A stretch of 36,421 nt of DNA from a virus. The position numbers and the translations under genes are program-made. Location of the stretch: the IMG/VR virus record IMGVR_UViG_3300026118_000027, positions 1-36,421 of that record. One strand, 5' to 3'. This document shows, in pieces, positions 1-7,565 of this stretch. Numbering within the stretch: the stretch's first letter is position 1; each line of letters starts with the position of its first letter. Under the pieces are notes generated by a model. That model was not told the DNA's origin. It saw only the letters and a program-made list of their open reading frames with translations, and ran no database searches.

Positions 1-779
1 ATCAGCTCGAGCAGATCCGCCGCGTCACTCGCGCTCGAGAGGTTGGACACATCGACGTTGGCGATCCGCACGGCGTAGCGCCAGTCCTTGAGCGCGATCC
101 CGCATTTCCACTGCCAGTGATCGCGATACGCGCGCATCAAGGCACCGGTCACGCCGCCGGCGTTCTCGACCGTCTCGAGGCCGAGGTCTTCGTGCATGAT
201 GCCGGCCTTCGATCCCTTGGGATAGATGCCGGTGATCGTTTCCGGGTCCCACGAGATGAGCCAGATCGAGGTGTTGTCGGTCGACCCGGTGCCGCCGCCG
301 GCGACGATGTTGTCGCCATTGCCGGCGCTGAGGGACGAGTAGCGCGCCGACAGCCCGATGAACTCTTCGGGCGCGAGCGCCGATCCGTAGAACAAGGTCG
401 ACGCCATTTCGTTGTTCATGGCCTCGAGGAAGGCGCGCGCTTCCGAGAGCCGCACGGCGCCGGGGTTGCCCCCGAGCTCCGCCAGGTCGCGGTCGACCTG
501 TGAGTACGCTTCGAGCATTCCGCACTGCTCATCGATCTGTGCGGTGTGGCTCTTGGACGTCGCGACGCCCTGGTTCAACATGCGCCAGAACACGTCGGGC
601 AATCCGGTGCGGACCGTCGTGCGCTCGCCGGTAATGAGATTGCCTTCCTTGAAGGTCATGTCGGCGAGGATCTGGTTCGTCTGCGTGAGTAGCTCGATAA
701 TCCGCGACACCTGATCGTTGGGGTCGAGGCGCTTCGCCAGATCGACCAGCGTCAACGCCGTCGTTGCGAGAGTTGCCAT
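1..779 (-). CDS. Major capsid protein (partial, 3' end outside window)
   Basis: The visible part is 259 codons, read from ATG at 777-779 towards base 1, and it runs off the left edge without a stop. It begins MATLATTALTLVDLAKRLDP and contains RTTVRTGLPDVFWRMLNQGV, SKSHTAQIDEQCGMLEAYSQ and SEARAFLEAMNNEMASTLFY. I recognise these as the GP7-type major capsid family of podoviruses and related siphoviruses, presumed HK97 fold. The protein forms the icosahedral shell of the head. GGAG lies 9 bases before the ATG. It sits directly downstream of the scaffold gene, the usual scaffold-capsid order. Family assignment is from memory of the sequence pattern, not a search. Confidence 0.9.
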   Translation of the reverse strand, partial: MATLATTALTLVDLAKRLDPNDQVSRIIELLTQTNQILADMTFKEGNLITGERTTVRTGLPDVFWRMLNQGVATSKSHTAQIDEQCGMLEAYSQVDRDLAELGGNPGAVRLSEARAFLEAMNNEMASTLFYGSALAPEEFIGLSARYSSLSAGNGDNIVAGGGTGSTDNTSIWLISWDPETITGIYPKGSKAGIMHEDLGLETVENAGGVTGALMRAYRDHWQWKCGIALKDWRYAVRIANVDVSNLSSASDAADLLEL

Positions 780-794
780 GTTGGGGGACTCCGT

Positions 795-1442
795 CTACGC
801 AGCGGGGCGTGGCGCCGTCGACGGAAACATCACGTCCTCGGTCGACCGACGCTCGGCAAACGGAGAAGGCAAGGTGCCGGCAGACGGGCGGTCCTCGCCC
901 ATTGCGTGACCGATGCGGGCGAGCAGCACCACGAGGGGTGCGTACGACTCGTAGCCGCCTTTGTGAAGGACCGAGCGGAGCTGCTGCCCTTCCGGCGACG
1001 AGGCCGGGAGGAAGCGATCGATCACGCGCAGCATGCGTTCCTGCGCGACGCCGAACTTGTCTCCGCCAACTTCGGGATGGGCCGCGAGCTCGACGCGGAA
1101 CGCCTCGCGTTGGGCGGTGAGGCCCGTGGCGAGCTCGGTCAGCGCGGCTTGCGCCTGCTCGTTCGTCCAGCCGCGTGCGGTCGCCATGGCGGTGACGGTC
1201 GCGACGTCGGCGGCATCGAGCCCGCCGGTGGCTGGCAACGTGAGCGCATAGGTCGTCGGCGGTGCCGGCGCAGCCACGACGGGCGCGGCGGGAACAACCG
1301 GAGCTGCAGGCGCGGGCGCTGCAGGAGGAGCCGCCGGCGCGGCCGCGGCCGGCGCGGGGGCCGGGGCTGCGGGTGGCGCGGCGGGCGGAGCCGTGATGCC
1401 CGGTGCGGGGTCGCCGACCGGGGGCACTGCTGGTGTCGTCAT
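795..1442 (-). CDS. Putative capsid scaffolding / assembly protein
   Basis: The product is 215 residues. Residues 1 to about 65 are an almost pure Pro/Ala linker. The rest is helical and charged (ATARGWTNEQAQAALTELAT, then VAQERMLRVIDRFLPASSPE). Scaffolds of this phage type are acidic, Ala-rich, helical, and lie immediately upstream of the capsid gene, as here. I chose the ATG at 1440-1442 because GGAG lies 5 bases before it. The frame is open 12 codons further, but that part is the terminator stem and its T-run. The function rests on position and composition; a head fibre or decoration protein is less likely. Confidence 0.65.
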   Translation of the reverse strand: MTTPAVPPVGDPAPGITAPPAAPPAAPAPAPAAAAPAAPPAAPAPAAPVVPAAPVVAAPAPPTTYALTLPATGGLDAADVATVTAMATARGWTNEQAQAALTELATGLTAQREAFRVELAAHPEVGGDKFGVAQERMLRVIDRFLPASSPEGQQLRSVLHKGGYESYAPLVVLLARIGHAMGEDRPSAGTLPSPFAERRSTEDVMFPSTAPRPAA

Positions 1443-1450
1443 GGGCACTC

Positions 1451-1492
1451 CGAAAAAAAAGGCCGGCCCCTCCTGCACGGAGAGGTCGGCCT
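1451..1492 (-). terminator. Intrinsic terminator directly before the scaffold RBS
   Basis: On the minus strand, a 14-bp GC-rich stem (arms 1479-1492 and 1460-1473, one mismatch and one G.U pair) closes a 5-base loop and is followed by eight T. The T-run ends only two bases before the scaffold ribosome-binding site. Anything transcribed from the portal side must therefore pass it to reach the scaffold and capsid genes. Confidence 0.85.
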
Positions 1493-1500
1493 GGTGAACG

Positions 1501-1528
1501 GCTGACAGCGGGCAGCTACCCGGTCAGC
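1501..1528 (-). ncRNA. Conserved hairpin element, copy 1
   Basis: The minus strand folds as GCTGAC, CGGG, loop TAGCTG, CCCG, bulge CT, GTCAGC: a 6-bp outer stem, a 4-bp inner stem and a two-base 3' bulge. A second copy at 4706-4737 has the same inner stem, loop core and bulge but a different, still perfectly paired outer stem. It lies 8 bases upstream of the intrinsic terminator. This suggests a structured RNA with a regulatory role, such as antitermination or processing. Confidence 0.65.
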
Positions 1529-1552
1529 GAGTCGTGTGAACGTGTCGTCGTG

Positions 1553-1933
1553 TTAGGTCGTGAACACCTCGTCGTACCCGTCGTCGTCGCCGGTGCGGTG
1601 GGACTTGCGCACCGTCGCGAGCTCGTGGTCGCGCTTCAGCCCTTCGCTGACCATCTGCAGATAGAACTCGGGATGCTCCTGCAGCTGGCGTCGGAGGTCG
1701 ACGCCGACGTTGTGCAGCGCCGCCTGGGCGAACACGTCCTCGAGCGAGCCGCCCATCTTCTCGTCGGCGCGAAACGCCGGCAGCAGCACGTCGTGCACGA
1801 ACTCGCGCCCGTCGCGGGTCGAGAGCACCCAGCGCACGAGCCCGCGGTGGCGGCGCAGCGTCGCCTTCGCACTGCGGCGCCCCTCGGTGACCTGGACGGG
1901 GTCGGCGGCGTTGGTCTGCAGCGGTTCGTCCAT
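1553..1933 (-). CDS. Bbp19-like phage protein
   Basis: The product is 126 residues with the pattern LVRWVLSTRDGREFVHDVLL, then NVGVDLRRQL and EHPEFYLQMVSEGLKR. This matches the Bbp19-like family found beside portal and capsid genes of podoviruses (GRR/GREF, an N-x-G-x-x-L helix, PE-x-Y-x-x-M). Its molecular role is not known to me; conserved position suggests head or neck assembly. The ATG at 1931-1933 shares one base with the upstream stop (TGATG), implying coupled translation; a GTG one codon earlier is also possible. The 60 bases after it hold the hairpin and terminator. Confidence 0.7.
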   Translation of the reverse strand: MDEPLQTNAADPVQVTEGRRSAKATLRRHRGLVRWVLSTRDGREFVHDVLLPAFRADEKMGGSLEDVFAQAALHNVGVDLRRQLQEHPEFYLQMVSEGLKRDHELATVRKSHRTGDDDGYDEVFTT

Positions 1934-2607
1934 CACTCGAACAGGCCCGTCGTTAAATTGAGGATGTAGTAGAAGGTGGTCACCGTCAGCGTGTTCGCCG
2001 GATCGCCGACTGGCTCGTCAAACGCGGTATCGAGAAGCAGGTGGAATGGCGCATTGACGGTTCGCGCGTTCAGCTGGAACATGCGACCAAAATGTTCCGC
2101 GTCGTCATTGTCGGACGCCCCAAGTACCCGGAGTCCTGCAATCCCCACAGTGTCAACCGCGAAGAAGCTCAACAAACCCACCCCATAGGCCTGGTGAGTC
2201 TTTTGGTTGAAGGCGAGAAGCTCCGACAGCCGGAGATAGTTCTCCCCGTCAACGTCGACCACAGCAGGCATGATGACAAACAGCAGCGGGTCATCCCCGG
2301 TCGGGTCAGTCCAGGCGAGTGGGGTCACGATGTGAGTCACCAGCACCGCCCGCTCAAAGAGCAGCATCTTGTTCGCGCCAGGCGCCGCGACAATCGGAAA
2401 CCCGGGGTAGGGGTTGAGCGCAATCATCTGCGCGTTGGTGAGCGTCACCGTCGCCTGATGGAGGAGGGAGGCGCCGCCGGCCTCGATCGCCTCCCCGCCC
2501 ACCGTCAGCGTGCCGGGAACGGCGACGCCGGCCTCGGTGAACGTCATCACGGCGCCGCCCAGGCGAATGCCGTCCTTCGTATACGCGAGCTCGTTGGTGC
2601 TACTCAT
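1933..2607 (-). CDS. Phage structural protein, capsid-surface/decoration type
   Basis: The product is 224 residues. The N-terminus is beta-rich (LAYTKDGIRLGGAVMTFTEA, then GTLTVGGEAI). The core reads LTNAQMIALNPYPGFPIVAA then PGANK, and the end is DPANTLTVTTFYYILNL. Many phages encode a protein with the LTxAQ, LN-x-x-P, IVxAPGxxK and final tVxxYY-x-L pattern near portal and capsid genes. It is thought to be virion-associated, but I know no proven function. The start overlaps the portal stop by four bases (ATGA) and the stop overlaps the Bbp19-like gene. Confidence 0.6.
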   Translation of the reverse strand: MSSTNELAYTKDGIRLGGAVMTFTEAGVAVPGTLTVGGEAIEAGGASLLHQATVTLTNAQMIALNPYPGFPIVAAPGANKMLLFERAVLVTHIVTPLAWTDPTGDDPLLFVIMPAVVDVDGENYLRLSELLAFNQKTHQAYGVGLLSFFAVDTVGIAGLRVLGASDNDDAEHFGRMFQLNARTVNAPFHLLLDTAFDEPVGDPANTLTVTTFYYILNLTTGLFE

Positions 2608-4379
2608 ACCGCTCCTGTTCCTGAGGGCGCCTGTGCCGGTGAGGCGCCCTGGCCGCGCATCACGGCATCGAGCGCACTGTCACGATTGAGTGGGGCGTTC
2701 GCGAGTGACTGCGCGCCCTGGCCGAGGGTCTTCAGTTGTTCGGCCTGCTGCGCGTTCGCGAGCGCCTGCTGCTCGGCCTCGAGCGAGGCCTGCGCCTCCT
2801 CATCGGGCCGCACGATCTTCGGGTCGACCCCGAGCTTGTCGGCGTAGGCATCGACCACCTGGAAGACGTCGACCTTGTGCTTGACCTCGGGAAAGAGCGG
2901 CGCGAGATTGAGCAGCCCCTGCAGGAACCGGTCTTGGCCGACGACGCCCACCAGCTTCTGGGCCGCCGCCATGATCGAGATGTATTCGACTTTGAGGTCG
3001 ACGCCCTCGAGCTCCTCGGGCGGCTCGGGAATCGCGCCGGCGCTCGTCATGATGTCGAACGCGCGATCGATCAGCGGGTCGAGCAGCTCGTCGTTCAACC
3101 GCTCGAGCACCGGGCCGAGCGCAATGAGCTTCTCCTCCTGGCGCGCGCGAATCTCTTCGGCGGTGACCGGCTGCACGTTCTCCGATTGCGCAATCATCAG
3201 GAACAGGTCCGCGTAGAACGCGTCGCGGATGCGGAGCCGCACTTCGGCCATGTCGGCGACGAGCTCGCGAATCCCCTCGAGGCGCACCTCGTGAATCGGC
3301 GAGAGCCCCTGCTGCCCGTCGCGGCCGTCGGTGTAGGTGATGTCGCCGGCGAGCAGCGACACTTTCTGATTGCGGAGCGCGGACGGTCCCTTGAGCGGCG
3401 GGTCCAAGGCCTTATCGATCGCCTTGGCCTTTTTTTTCTGCATGTATTGCAGTTGTTTCACGTCGCCGATGGCATCCATGCCCGGGCTACCGGTTCCATA
3501 ACTGTCGTCCCCTGTGACTTCCCATCTCGGAATCAGGAAGGGGAAGGTGCGGAAGCCGCTCTCGCGTAGGAACCCCGAGCGCCCCGCGAAGTCCGCATCC
3601 GGTGTGCCCCGCTCGAAGTGGCAGCTGCTCCACTTCATGTACTTGCTCTCGAGCCGATGCGGCGCGTACGCGTCGTTCGGCGCCACGTACCAGCAGACGT
3701 CGACGCCCGTCTCCATCTGCCCCTGGTCGTAAAGGCTCTTCACCTTGTTGGAGAAGTGCGACCAATCGATCACGCCGGGCGCTTCGGGATTCGACCCGAA
3801 CTCTTCGATCAGTTGCCGCACCGTGCGGCGGTAGTCGTAGCACCAGGTGGTCGCGACCGAGCGCGCGTCGAGGCCGAAGACGAAGGAGCCGAGCGGATAC
3901 GCGTAGGTCCGCAACATGTCCTGGTCGTCCTCGAGCATCGCCATCGCGGCCGTGCCGAAGACGCCGAGGTCGCCGTAGAGCACCGGCAGCGAGTTGTAGA
4001 TGTTGCTGCGCAGCAAGACCGTGTGCATCCGCTGCGTCACGACGTGGAGCCATTCCTTGATCGCGCCCTGGTCCGCCAGGTCGGGGTCAGGCGTCGTCAG
4101 CCGGAACCACGGGCGCGCCGGCGACGTGATGCCGGCATGGAGGCCCGACTGCAGCGTGCGCGCCGCGCCCCGCGGGCTGCTGTCGATGATCAGTTGCGTG
4201 CGTTTGCCGCCGCGGTTCTTGTCGGTGACCTGGAAGCGCGTGCGCTTCGGCGCGATGTAATCACTGAGCTCGCGCCATTCGCTGTCACAGCTGCTGCGTC
4301 CGCTCAGCAGCGCGGCGCGCGTCTGCTCGATCTGCTGGCGCTTGCTCAGCCCGCTGCGCGTGCCGGGGACGTCCGCCAT
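2604..4379 (-). CDS. Portal protein (head-tail connector)
   Basis: The product is 591 residues, normal for the Head-tail_con family of T7-like and Bordetella BPP-1-like podoviruses. Signature stretches are SEWRELSDYIAPKRTRF, IIDSSPRGAARTLQSGLHAG, ITSPARPWFRLTT and FGTAAMAMLEDDQDMLRTYA, then TYAYPLGSFVFGLD. The C-terminus is Ala/Gln-rich and probably flexible. The protein forms the dodecameric ring at one vertex through which DNA is packaged and ejected. TerL lies upstream and the capsid genes downstream. Its ATG shares one base with the preceding stop (TGATG) and its stop overlaps the next start. Confidence 0.93.
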   Translation of the reverse strand: MADVPGTRSGLSKRQQIEQTRAALLSGRSSCDSEWRELSDYIAPKRTRFQVTDKNRGGKRTQLIIDSSPRGAARTLQSGLHAGITSPARPWFRLTTPDPDLADQGAIKEWLHVVTQRMHTVLLRSNIYNSLPVLYGDLGVFGTAAMAMLEDDQDMLRTYAYPLGSFVFGLDARSVATTWCYDYRRTVRQLIEEFGSNPEAPGVIDWSHFSNKVKSLYDQGQMETGVDVCWYVAPNDAYAPHRLESKYMKWSSCHFERGTPDADFAGRSGFLRESGFRTFPFLIPRWEVTGDDSYGTGSPGMDAIGDVKQLQYMQKKKAKAIDKALDPPLKGPSALRNQKVSLLAGDITYTDGRDGQQGLSPIHEVRLEGIRELVADMAEVRLRIRDAFYADLFLMIAQSENVQPVTAEEIRARQEEKLIALGPVLERLNDELLDPLIDRAFDIMTSAGAIPEPPEELEGVDLKVEYISIMAAAQKLVGVVGQDRFLQGLLNLAPLFPEVKHKVDVFQVVDAYADKLGVDPKIVRPDEEAQASLEAEQQALANAQQAEQLKTLGQGAQSLANAPLNRDSALDAVMRGQGASPAQAPSGTGAV

Positions 4380-4612
4380 CAGCGCGTGCCCACCGCGGCC
4401 TTGCGGGCGCGCGCGCCGGCGGCGTTGGCCGCGGCATACATGCCCGAGAGCAGACGCGAGGAGTAGAGGGGCGCGTTGACGAGCAGGTTCGGCCGCGGCT
4501 TGGCGTAGCCGAGGATCGGCAGGCCGTTCCGATCGCGGCCGCCGTTGGCGGGCGTGTTCGGCGAGCCGAGCGGCGGCGGCGCCATCGGGACGCGTGGGGT
4601 GGCGTAGGCCAT
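4379..4612 (-). CDS. Small Pro/Ala-rich phage protein of unknown function
   Basis: The product is 77 residues starting MAYATPRVPMAPPPLGSPNT. It contains GLPILGYAKPRPNLLVNAPL and ends in a basic helical segment (AANAAGARARKAAVGTR). I do not recognise the family. Position between TerL and portal suggests a head-completion or packaging accessory. The start is uncertain: ATG at 4610-4612 has AGGA about 12 bases before it, while ATG at 4634-4636 would add eight residues but has no good RBS. Its 3' end is coupled to the portal start. Confidence 0.6.
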   Translation of the reverse strand: MAYATPRVPMAPPPLGSPNTPANGGRDRNGLPILGYAKPRPNLLVNAPLYSSRLLSGMYAAANAAGARARKAAVGTR

Positions 4613-4645
4613 GTCGATCGCGGGTCCTCTCCTCATGGGTGCACC

Positions 4646-4689
4646 AACTAAAAGAGCCCCGCTCCTGCCGTGCACAGGAACGGGGCTCT
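4646..4689 (-). terminator. Intrinsic terminator before the portal operon
   Basis: On the minus strand, a 15-bp stem (arms 4675-4689 and 4653-4667, one wobble pair) encloses a 7-base loop and is followed by TTTTAGTT. It lies between the TerL-side genes and the portal-side genes, and the next start codon follows within about 30-75 bases. The T-run is shorter than in the copy at 1451-1492, so partial read-through is plausible. Confidence 0.75.
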
Positions 4690-4705
4690 TCGTCTTACGT
4701 TGGCG

Positions 4706-4737
4706 TGTCGAGAGCGGGCAGCTACTCCCGCTCGACA
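4706..4737 (-). ncRNA. Conserved hairpin element, copy 2
   Basis: The minus strand folds as TGTCGAG, CGGG, loop AGTAGCTG, CCCG, bulge CT, CTCGACA. The inner stem, loop core TAGCTG and CT bulge equal copy 1 at 1501-1528. The outer stem has different bases on both arms that still pair, which is compensatory change. It lies 16 bases upstream of a terminator, as copy 1 lies 8 bases upstream of one. Just 5' of it a second hairpin (GCGTC, loop CGCGC, GACGC) is visible. Confidence 0.65.
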
Positions 4738-4765
4738 AGGTTGTCAGCGTCGCGCGGACGCCGTG

Positions 4766-5014
4766 TCAGTAGAACGCGTGCGCCGCCGTGACGATCAGTT
4801 GCTCGAGGTCCGCGCGGCCCGCCTCGGCGGCCTCGCGATTGACGCGACGCGCGGTCGCATACGCCTGGGTCTGCGAGCGCAGGCTCGCGTCGAGCTCGTC
4901 GAGGTGCCGCGCCTCGCGCTCGAGCGCGACGAGCTTGGAGATCAAGTTGAGCGCCAGGTCGCCCGGCGTCGTCGTCGCCGTGGGCGGATGGAGCTGCTTG
5001 AGCTCGGGCGTCAT
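4766..5014 (-). CDS. Small helical protein of unknown function
   Basis: The product is 82 residues. After a Pro/Thr-rich start the rest is predicted helical with coiled-coil character (LISKLVALEREARHLDELDA, then TARRVNREAAEAGRADLEQL). I do not recognise it. The ATG at 5012-5014 overlaps the upstream stop by four bases (ATGA). It is the last gene before the hairpin/terminator block at 4646-4737. Position in the packaging module suggests an accessory role there, but that is inference. Confidence 0.65.
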   Translation of the reverse strand: MTPELKQLHPPTATTTPGDLALNLISKLVALEREARHLDELDASLRSQTQAYATARRVNREAAEAGRADLEQLIVTAAHAFY

Positions 5015-5235
5015 GCGGTCGCCTTCCGCGCGAGGCGCCGGCGCAGCTTGTCGGCCGCGCGCGCTTTCTTCCCGCGGACCTTTGGCACCGTGCGCGTCAG
5101 CGTCATGCCGAACGGGCGCCAGGCAATGCCCAGATTCGACACGACGTAGCGCACGCGGTCCTTCCCTTCGACGACGGTGCCGTTGCCGATCGTGCGCGCG
5201 GGGAGCGGACGGGGCGCGCGTCGGCCGTCGATCAC
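5011..5235 (-). CDS. Small basic protein of unknown function
   Basis: The product is 74 residues and very basic at both ends (GRRAPRPLPARTIG and KVRGKKARAADKLRRRLARK). A short beta-like middle reads VEGKDRVRYVVSNLGIAWRP. It starts with GTG at 5233-5235 inside the TerL stop (GTGA overlap), so translation is probably coupled to TerL. Nucleic-acid binding is suggested by charge only. No family recognised. Confidence 0.6.
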   Translation of the reverse strand: MIDGRRAPRPLPARTIGNGTVVEGKDRVRYVVSNLGIAWRPFGMTLTRTVPKVRGKKARAADKLRRRLARKATA

Positions 5236-6749
5236 TGGCCGCCTCCGTAGTCAGGCTCGTATTCGGTCGCGGCGTGGCCGATGGTCGCGGCGCCCGGACG
5301 TCCGCTGCCTGGACGTGCGGCGAGCCCGCTCGGCAGGTCGGGGAGCGCATAGGTGAGGGCGAGCGCATCGGCCAGGTCAGGGCTGCGCCCGATGCGCTTC
5401 TTGACCATGTCCTTGTCTTCGAGTTGGAAGACGCCGTTGTTGAACGTGTAGGTGACGGTGGTGAGCTCGGGGATCATCTCGCCGATCATCGGCAGCGCCG
5501 CACCGCCTTTGATCGCGTCGGCCATCGTGATCCACATCTCGGCGCGTCGGTTCTTGAAACGCGGGTCGATCGCGGGCGCGTGGAACACGACCGGGTGCGG
5601 GTGAATGCCGGTCGTCTCGAGCTGGTCGATCACGCCGTGGCCCCAATGGCCCGTGTCGTCAATGAGCTCGAGCTCGCTGTGCCATTTGAGCTTGGCCGCC
5701 ATCACCCGCGCGGCGATCTCGGTCGTGCGCGCGCCGCGCATGATCACGGGCCGGAACGACTGCATCCCCTGGCGCGGCCAGATCACCGTGCGGTCGTCAC
5801 CGAACCGCGCGACATCGACGCCGAGGCGCTTCTGAAGATGCTCGAACTGATGCACCTGGAGCTCGCGCGCCATCGCGGCCTGCACGTCCTCGATGCCGAG
5901 GAGCGTGTTGAGACTCGAGGGCGGGAACTTCCCGAGAATGAAACTCATCACCCACGGGTTGTCCCGGCCGTAGGTGGCGATCTGCTGGCGCGCCCAGTCG
6001 ACGTCGATGCGCGTCGCGCGCTTCGGGTCATCGGGGTCACCGGTAATGATCACGATGAACCACTGCTCGCGCAGGCGGTTCGCCGCTTCGTGCAGCATCC
6101 CCTCGAGCGAGCTCGGGTTGCCGGATTGAAAGAGCTTCCCGAACGCCGGGCGCGTCGAGAGCATCTGCTCGCCGGCCCGCAGCACCGTCGGCGGAATGTT
6201 CCCTGACTCGTCGATGAACACCGCGACGTTCTGCCCGTGCAGCCCGCTGAACGTGCGGCCCTGGTCTTCGGCGCTCCCGGTCTTCGGCCACGCGCGCGCG
6301 TCGAGGAACCACGTCTCGGGATGGTCGACCGCGAAGATGCGGCCATGCGTATGGCGGAACGTCTCGCGCAGGTACGGCGATCGCTGCTGCCACTTCGCGA
6401 GCTCGGGCCAGAGGTTGCCGTCGAGGTTCTCTTTGGTGATCGACGTCGCGAGCGCGCGCGGATGCTCGAACCCGCCGTCCTGCCAGGTGCAGCGCGTCGC
6501 CAGGAAGTACCAGGCGCAGACGCTCATGACCGCGGTCTTGCCGGGGCCGGCGCACGCCTGCAACGAGATGCGTTGAATGTCGGGGTTTGCGAACGCGATG
6601 AGCGTCTCTTCCTGGAAGGGTTCCGGCGTGAAGCCGAATTGATCCTGGGCGAAGCGACACGCGCCGTGTGGCAGCTCGCGCCAGGAGGCGAAGCGCGCGT
6701 CGGCGTCCGCGGTCAGCGTCGACACAACGAGGAGGAGGGCGAGCACCAT
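5232..6749 (-). CDS. terL: Terminase large subunit
   Basis: The product is 505 residues. The ATPase half has a Walker A loop ACAGPGKT (about residues 65-72) and a Walker B VAVFIDES (175-182). The C-terminal RNase-H-like nuclease shows acidic motifs GVDVARFGDD (310-319), LIDDTGHWGHG (362-372) and SPDLADALALT (456-466). It is the motor that cuts and pumps DNA into the prohead through the portal. The ATG at 6747-6749 follows the preceding tiny ORF by one base, with GAGG 12 bases upstream. Oddly, the first 16 residues (MVLALLLVVSTLTADA) look like a membrane or signal segment; conserved sequence begins only near WRELPHGACRF. Confidence 0.93.
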   Translation of the reverse strand: MVLALLLVVSTLTADADARFASWRELPHGACRFAQDQFGFTPEPFQEETLIAFANPDIQRISLQACAGPGKTAVMSVCAWYFLATRCTWQDGGFEHPRALATSITKENLDGNLWPELAKWQQRSPYLRETFRHTHGRIFAVDHPETWFLDARAWPKTGSAEDQGRTFSGLHGQNVAVFIDESGNIPPTVLRAGEQMLSTRPAFGKLFQSGNPSSLEGMLHEAANRLREQWFIVIITGDPDDPKRATRIDVDWARQQIATYGRDNPWVMSFILGKFPPSSLNTLLGIEDVQAAMARELQVHQFEHLQKRLGVDVARFGDDRTVIWPRQGMQSFRPVIMRGARTTEIAARVMAAKLKWHSELELIDDTGHWGHGVIDQLETTGIHPHPVVFHAPAIDPRFKNRRAEMWITMADAIKGGAALPMIGEMIPELTTVTYTFNNGVFQLEDKDMVKKRIGRSPDLADALALTYALPDLPSGLAARPGSGRPGAATIGHAATEYEPDYGGGQ

Positions 6750-6750
6750 G

Positions 6751-6819
6751 TCAGAGCAGTGCCTCGAGCAGGCGCCACACGCAGGCGGTGACGACAATCA
6801 GCGCGAGCTCGCAGATCAC
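6751..6819 (-). CDS. Possible 22-residue hydrophobic micropeptide
   Basis: A GTG at 6817-6819 overlaps the preceding stop (GTGA) and opens a 22-codon frame, MICELALIVVTACVWRLLEALL, ending one base before the TerL ATG. It would be a single membrane helix. The support is the perfect overlap architecture, shared with every neighbouring gene, plus its hydrophobicity. It may instead be only a coupling ORF that keeps ribosomes moving into TerL. Confidence 0.4.
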   Translation of the reverse strand: MICELALIVVTACVWRLLEALL

Positions 6820-7208
6820 TTGCGCACCTTCGCGCCCGCTGACGGTTTCACTTCCGCCCAGGACGACGGGTCGCCGGTGTCGGTCGCACTCAGGACGATC
6901 GACAACACGCTCGCCCGCTCGAGCCCCGCGTTCACCAGCGATTCGACCAGGCGCTCGACGTTGATGCTGCTGCGCCCCTTCTGCCCGCGCCGCACGACGT
7001 CGTAGCCGTTGCACGTCACGACGTCGCCCTGGACGAGGCCGGCGTCGACGAGCAGCGAGTCGATCTGCTTGCGGACCGCTTTCTCCTGGTCTGCGTAGGC
7101 GCCGTCCTCGTTGCCGAGCAGGGCTTCGAACTTGCGCTGACGACGGACCAGGGGCGGGAGGTCGGCGAGGGCGGGATAGCGGGTATAGGAGCCGCTGTTC
7201 GTGTTCAC
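6816..7208 (-). CDS. Conserved phage protein upstream of TerL
   Basis: The product is 130 residues. It begins SGSYTRYPALADLPPLVRRQ and contains VVTCNGYDVVRRGQKGRSSI, LVESLVNAGLERASVLSIVL and DPSSWAEVKPSAGAKVRK. The GYDV...G..SxN and GdPxxWAxVKPxxGAKVR pattern recurs in phage proteins I remember as hypothetical. The role is unknown; a DNA-metabolism or packaging accessory is possible. It starts with GTG at 7206-7208 directly abutting the upstream TGA, and its stop overlaps the 22-residue ORF. Confidence 0.65.
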   Translation of the reverse strand: MNTNSGSYTRYPALADLPPLVRRQRKFEALLGNEDGAYADQEKAVRKQIDSLLVDAGLVQGDVVTCNGYDVVRRGQKGRSSINVERLVESLVNAGLERASVLSIVLSATDTGDPSSWAEVKPSAGAKVRK

Positions 7209-7472
7209 TCAGTCCTCGCGTCGGTGTCCGGTGACGAGCTCCTCGAGCGTCAGGTGGCCGCTCACCTCGAGGCTCTTGGTCGGCGTGCCGTGCGCGTAGT
7301 GCCACATCAGCACTTGCAGCTTCACGTCGGCGGTGCCGTTGTCGAACGACTTGCGCAGCTGGGCCAGGTACTTCTTGCGCGCGACCATCGCGGCCGCGAA
7401 CGCCGTGATCGCGGGCGTCGCCACGTTTCGCGTTCCGCGTTGCCGACCGCCGGTCTTCCTGCCTGCTGCCAT
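7209..7472 (-). CDS. Putative terminase small subunit-like protein
   Basis: The product is 87 residues. It begins with the GRKTGGRQRGTRNV basic motif typical of many phage TerS-like and DUF5681-type proteins. A helical section follows (ARKKYLAQLRKSFDNGTADV), then LMWHYAHGTPTKSLEVSGHL, which matches the usual YG-x-P-x-x-x-x-E-x-x-G ending. TerS recognises the packaging site and loads TerL. Location two genes upstream of TerL fits. The ATG at 7470-7472 has no clear RBS. The protein is shorter than classical TerS, so the call is tentative. Confidence 0.5.
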   Translation of the reverse strand: MAAGRKTGGRQRGTRNVATPAITAFAAAMVARKKYLAQLRKSFDNGTADVKLQVLMWHYAHGTPTKSLEVSGHLTLEELVTGHRRED

Positions 7473-7565
7473 CGGTGCTGAAAACGTGGTGGCGCCAGAG
7501 CGTTCCCGCCTATATGGCGCTGCGGCCCGCCCACAGTTATCGGGCCTCCGCGTGAAGTGAAGGGG
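7473..7565 (-). other. Non-coding gap before the packaging genes
   Basis: These 93 bases separate the zinc-ribbon gene from the TerS-like gene. The minus strand has a GC-rich inverted repeat (GGCCCG and CGGGCC, 11-base loop) without a T-run. It also contains CATATAGG about 45 bases before the ATG, which could be part of a promoter, but no clear -35 is seen. Confidence 0.35.
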
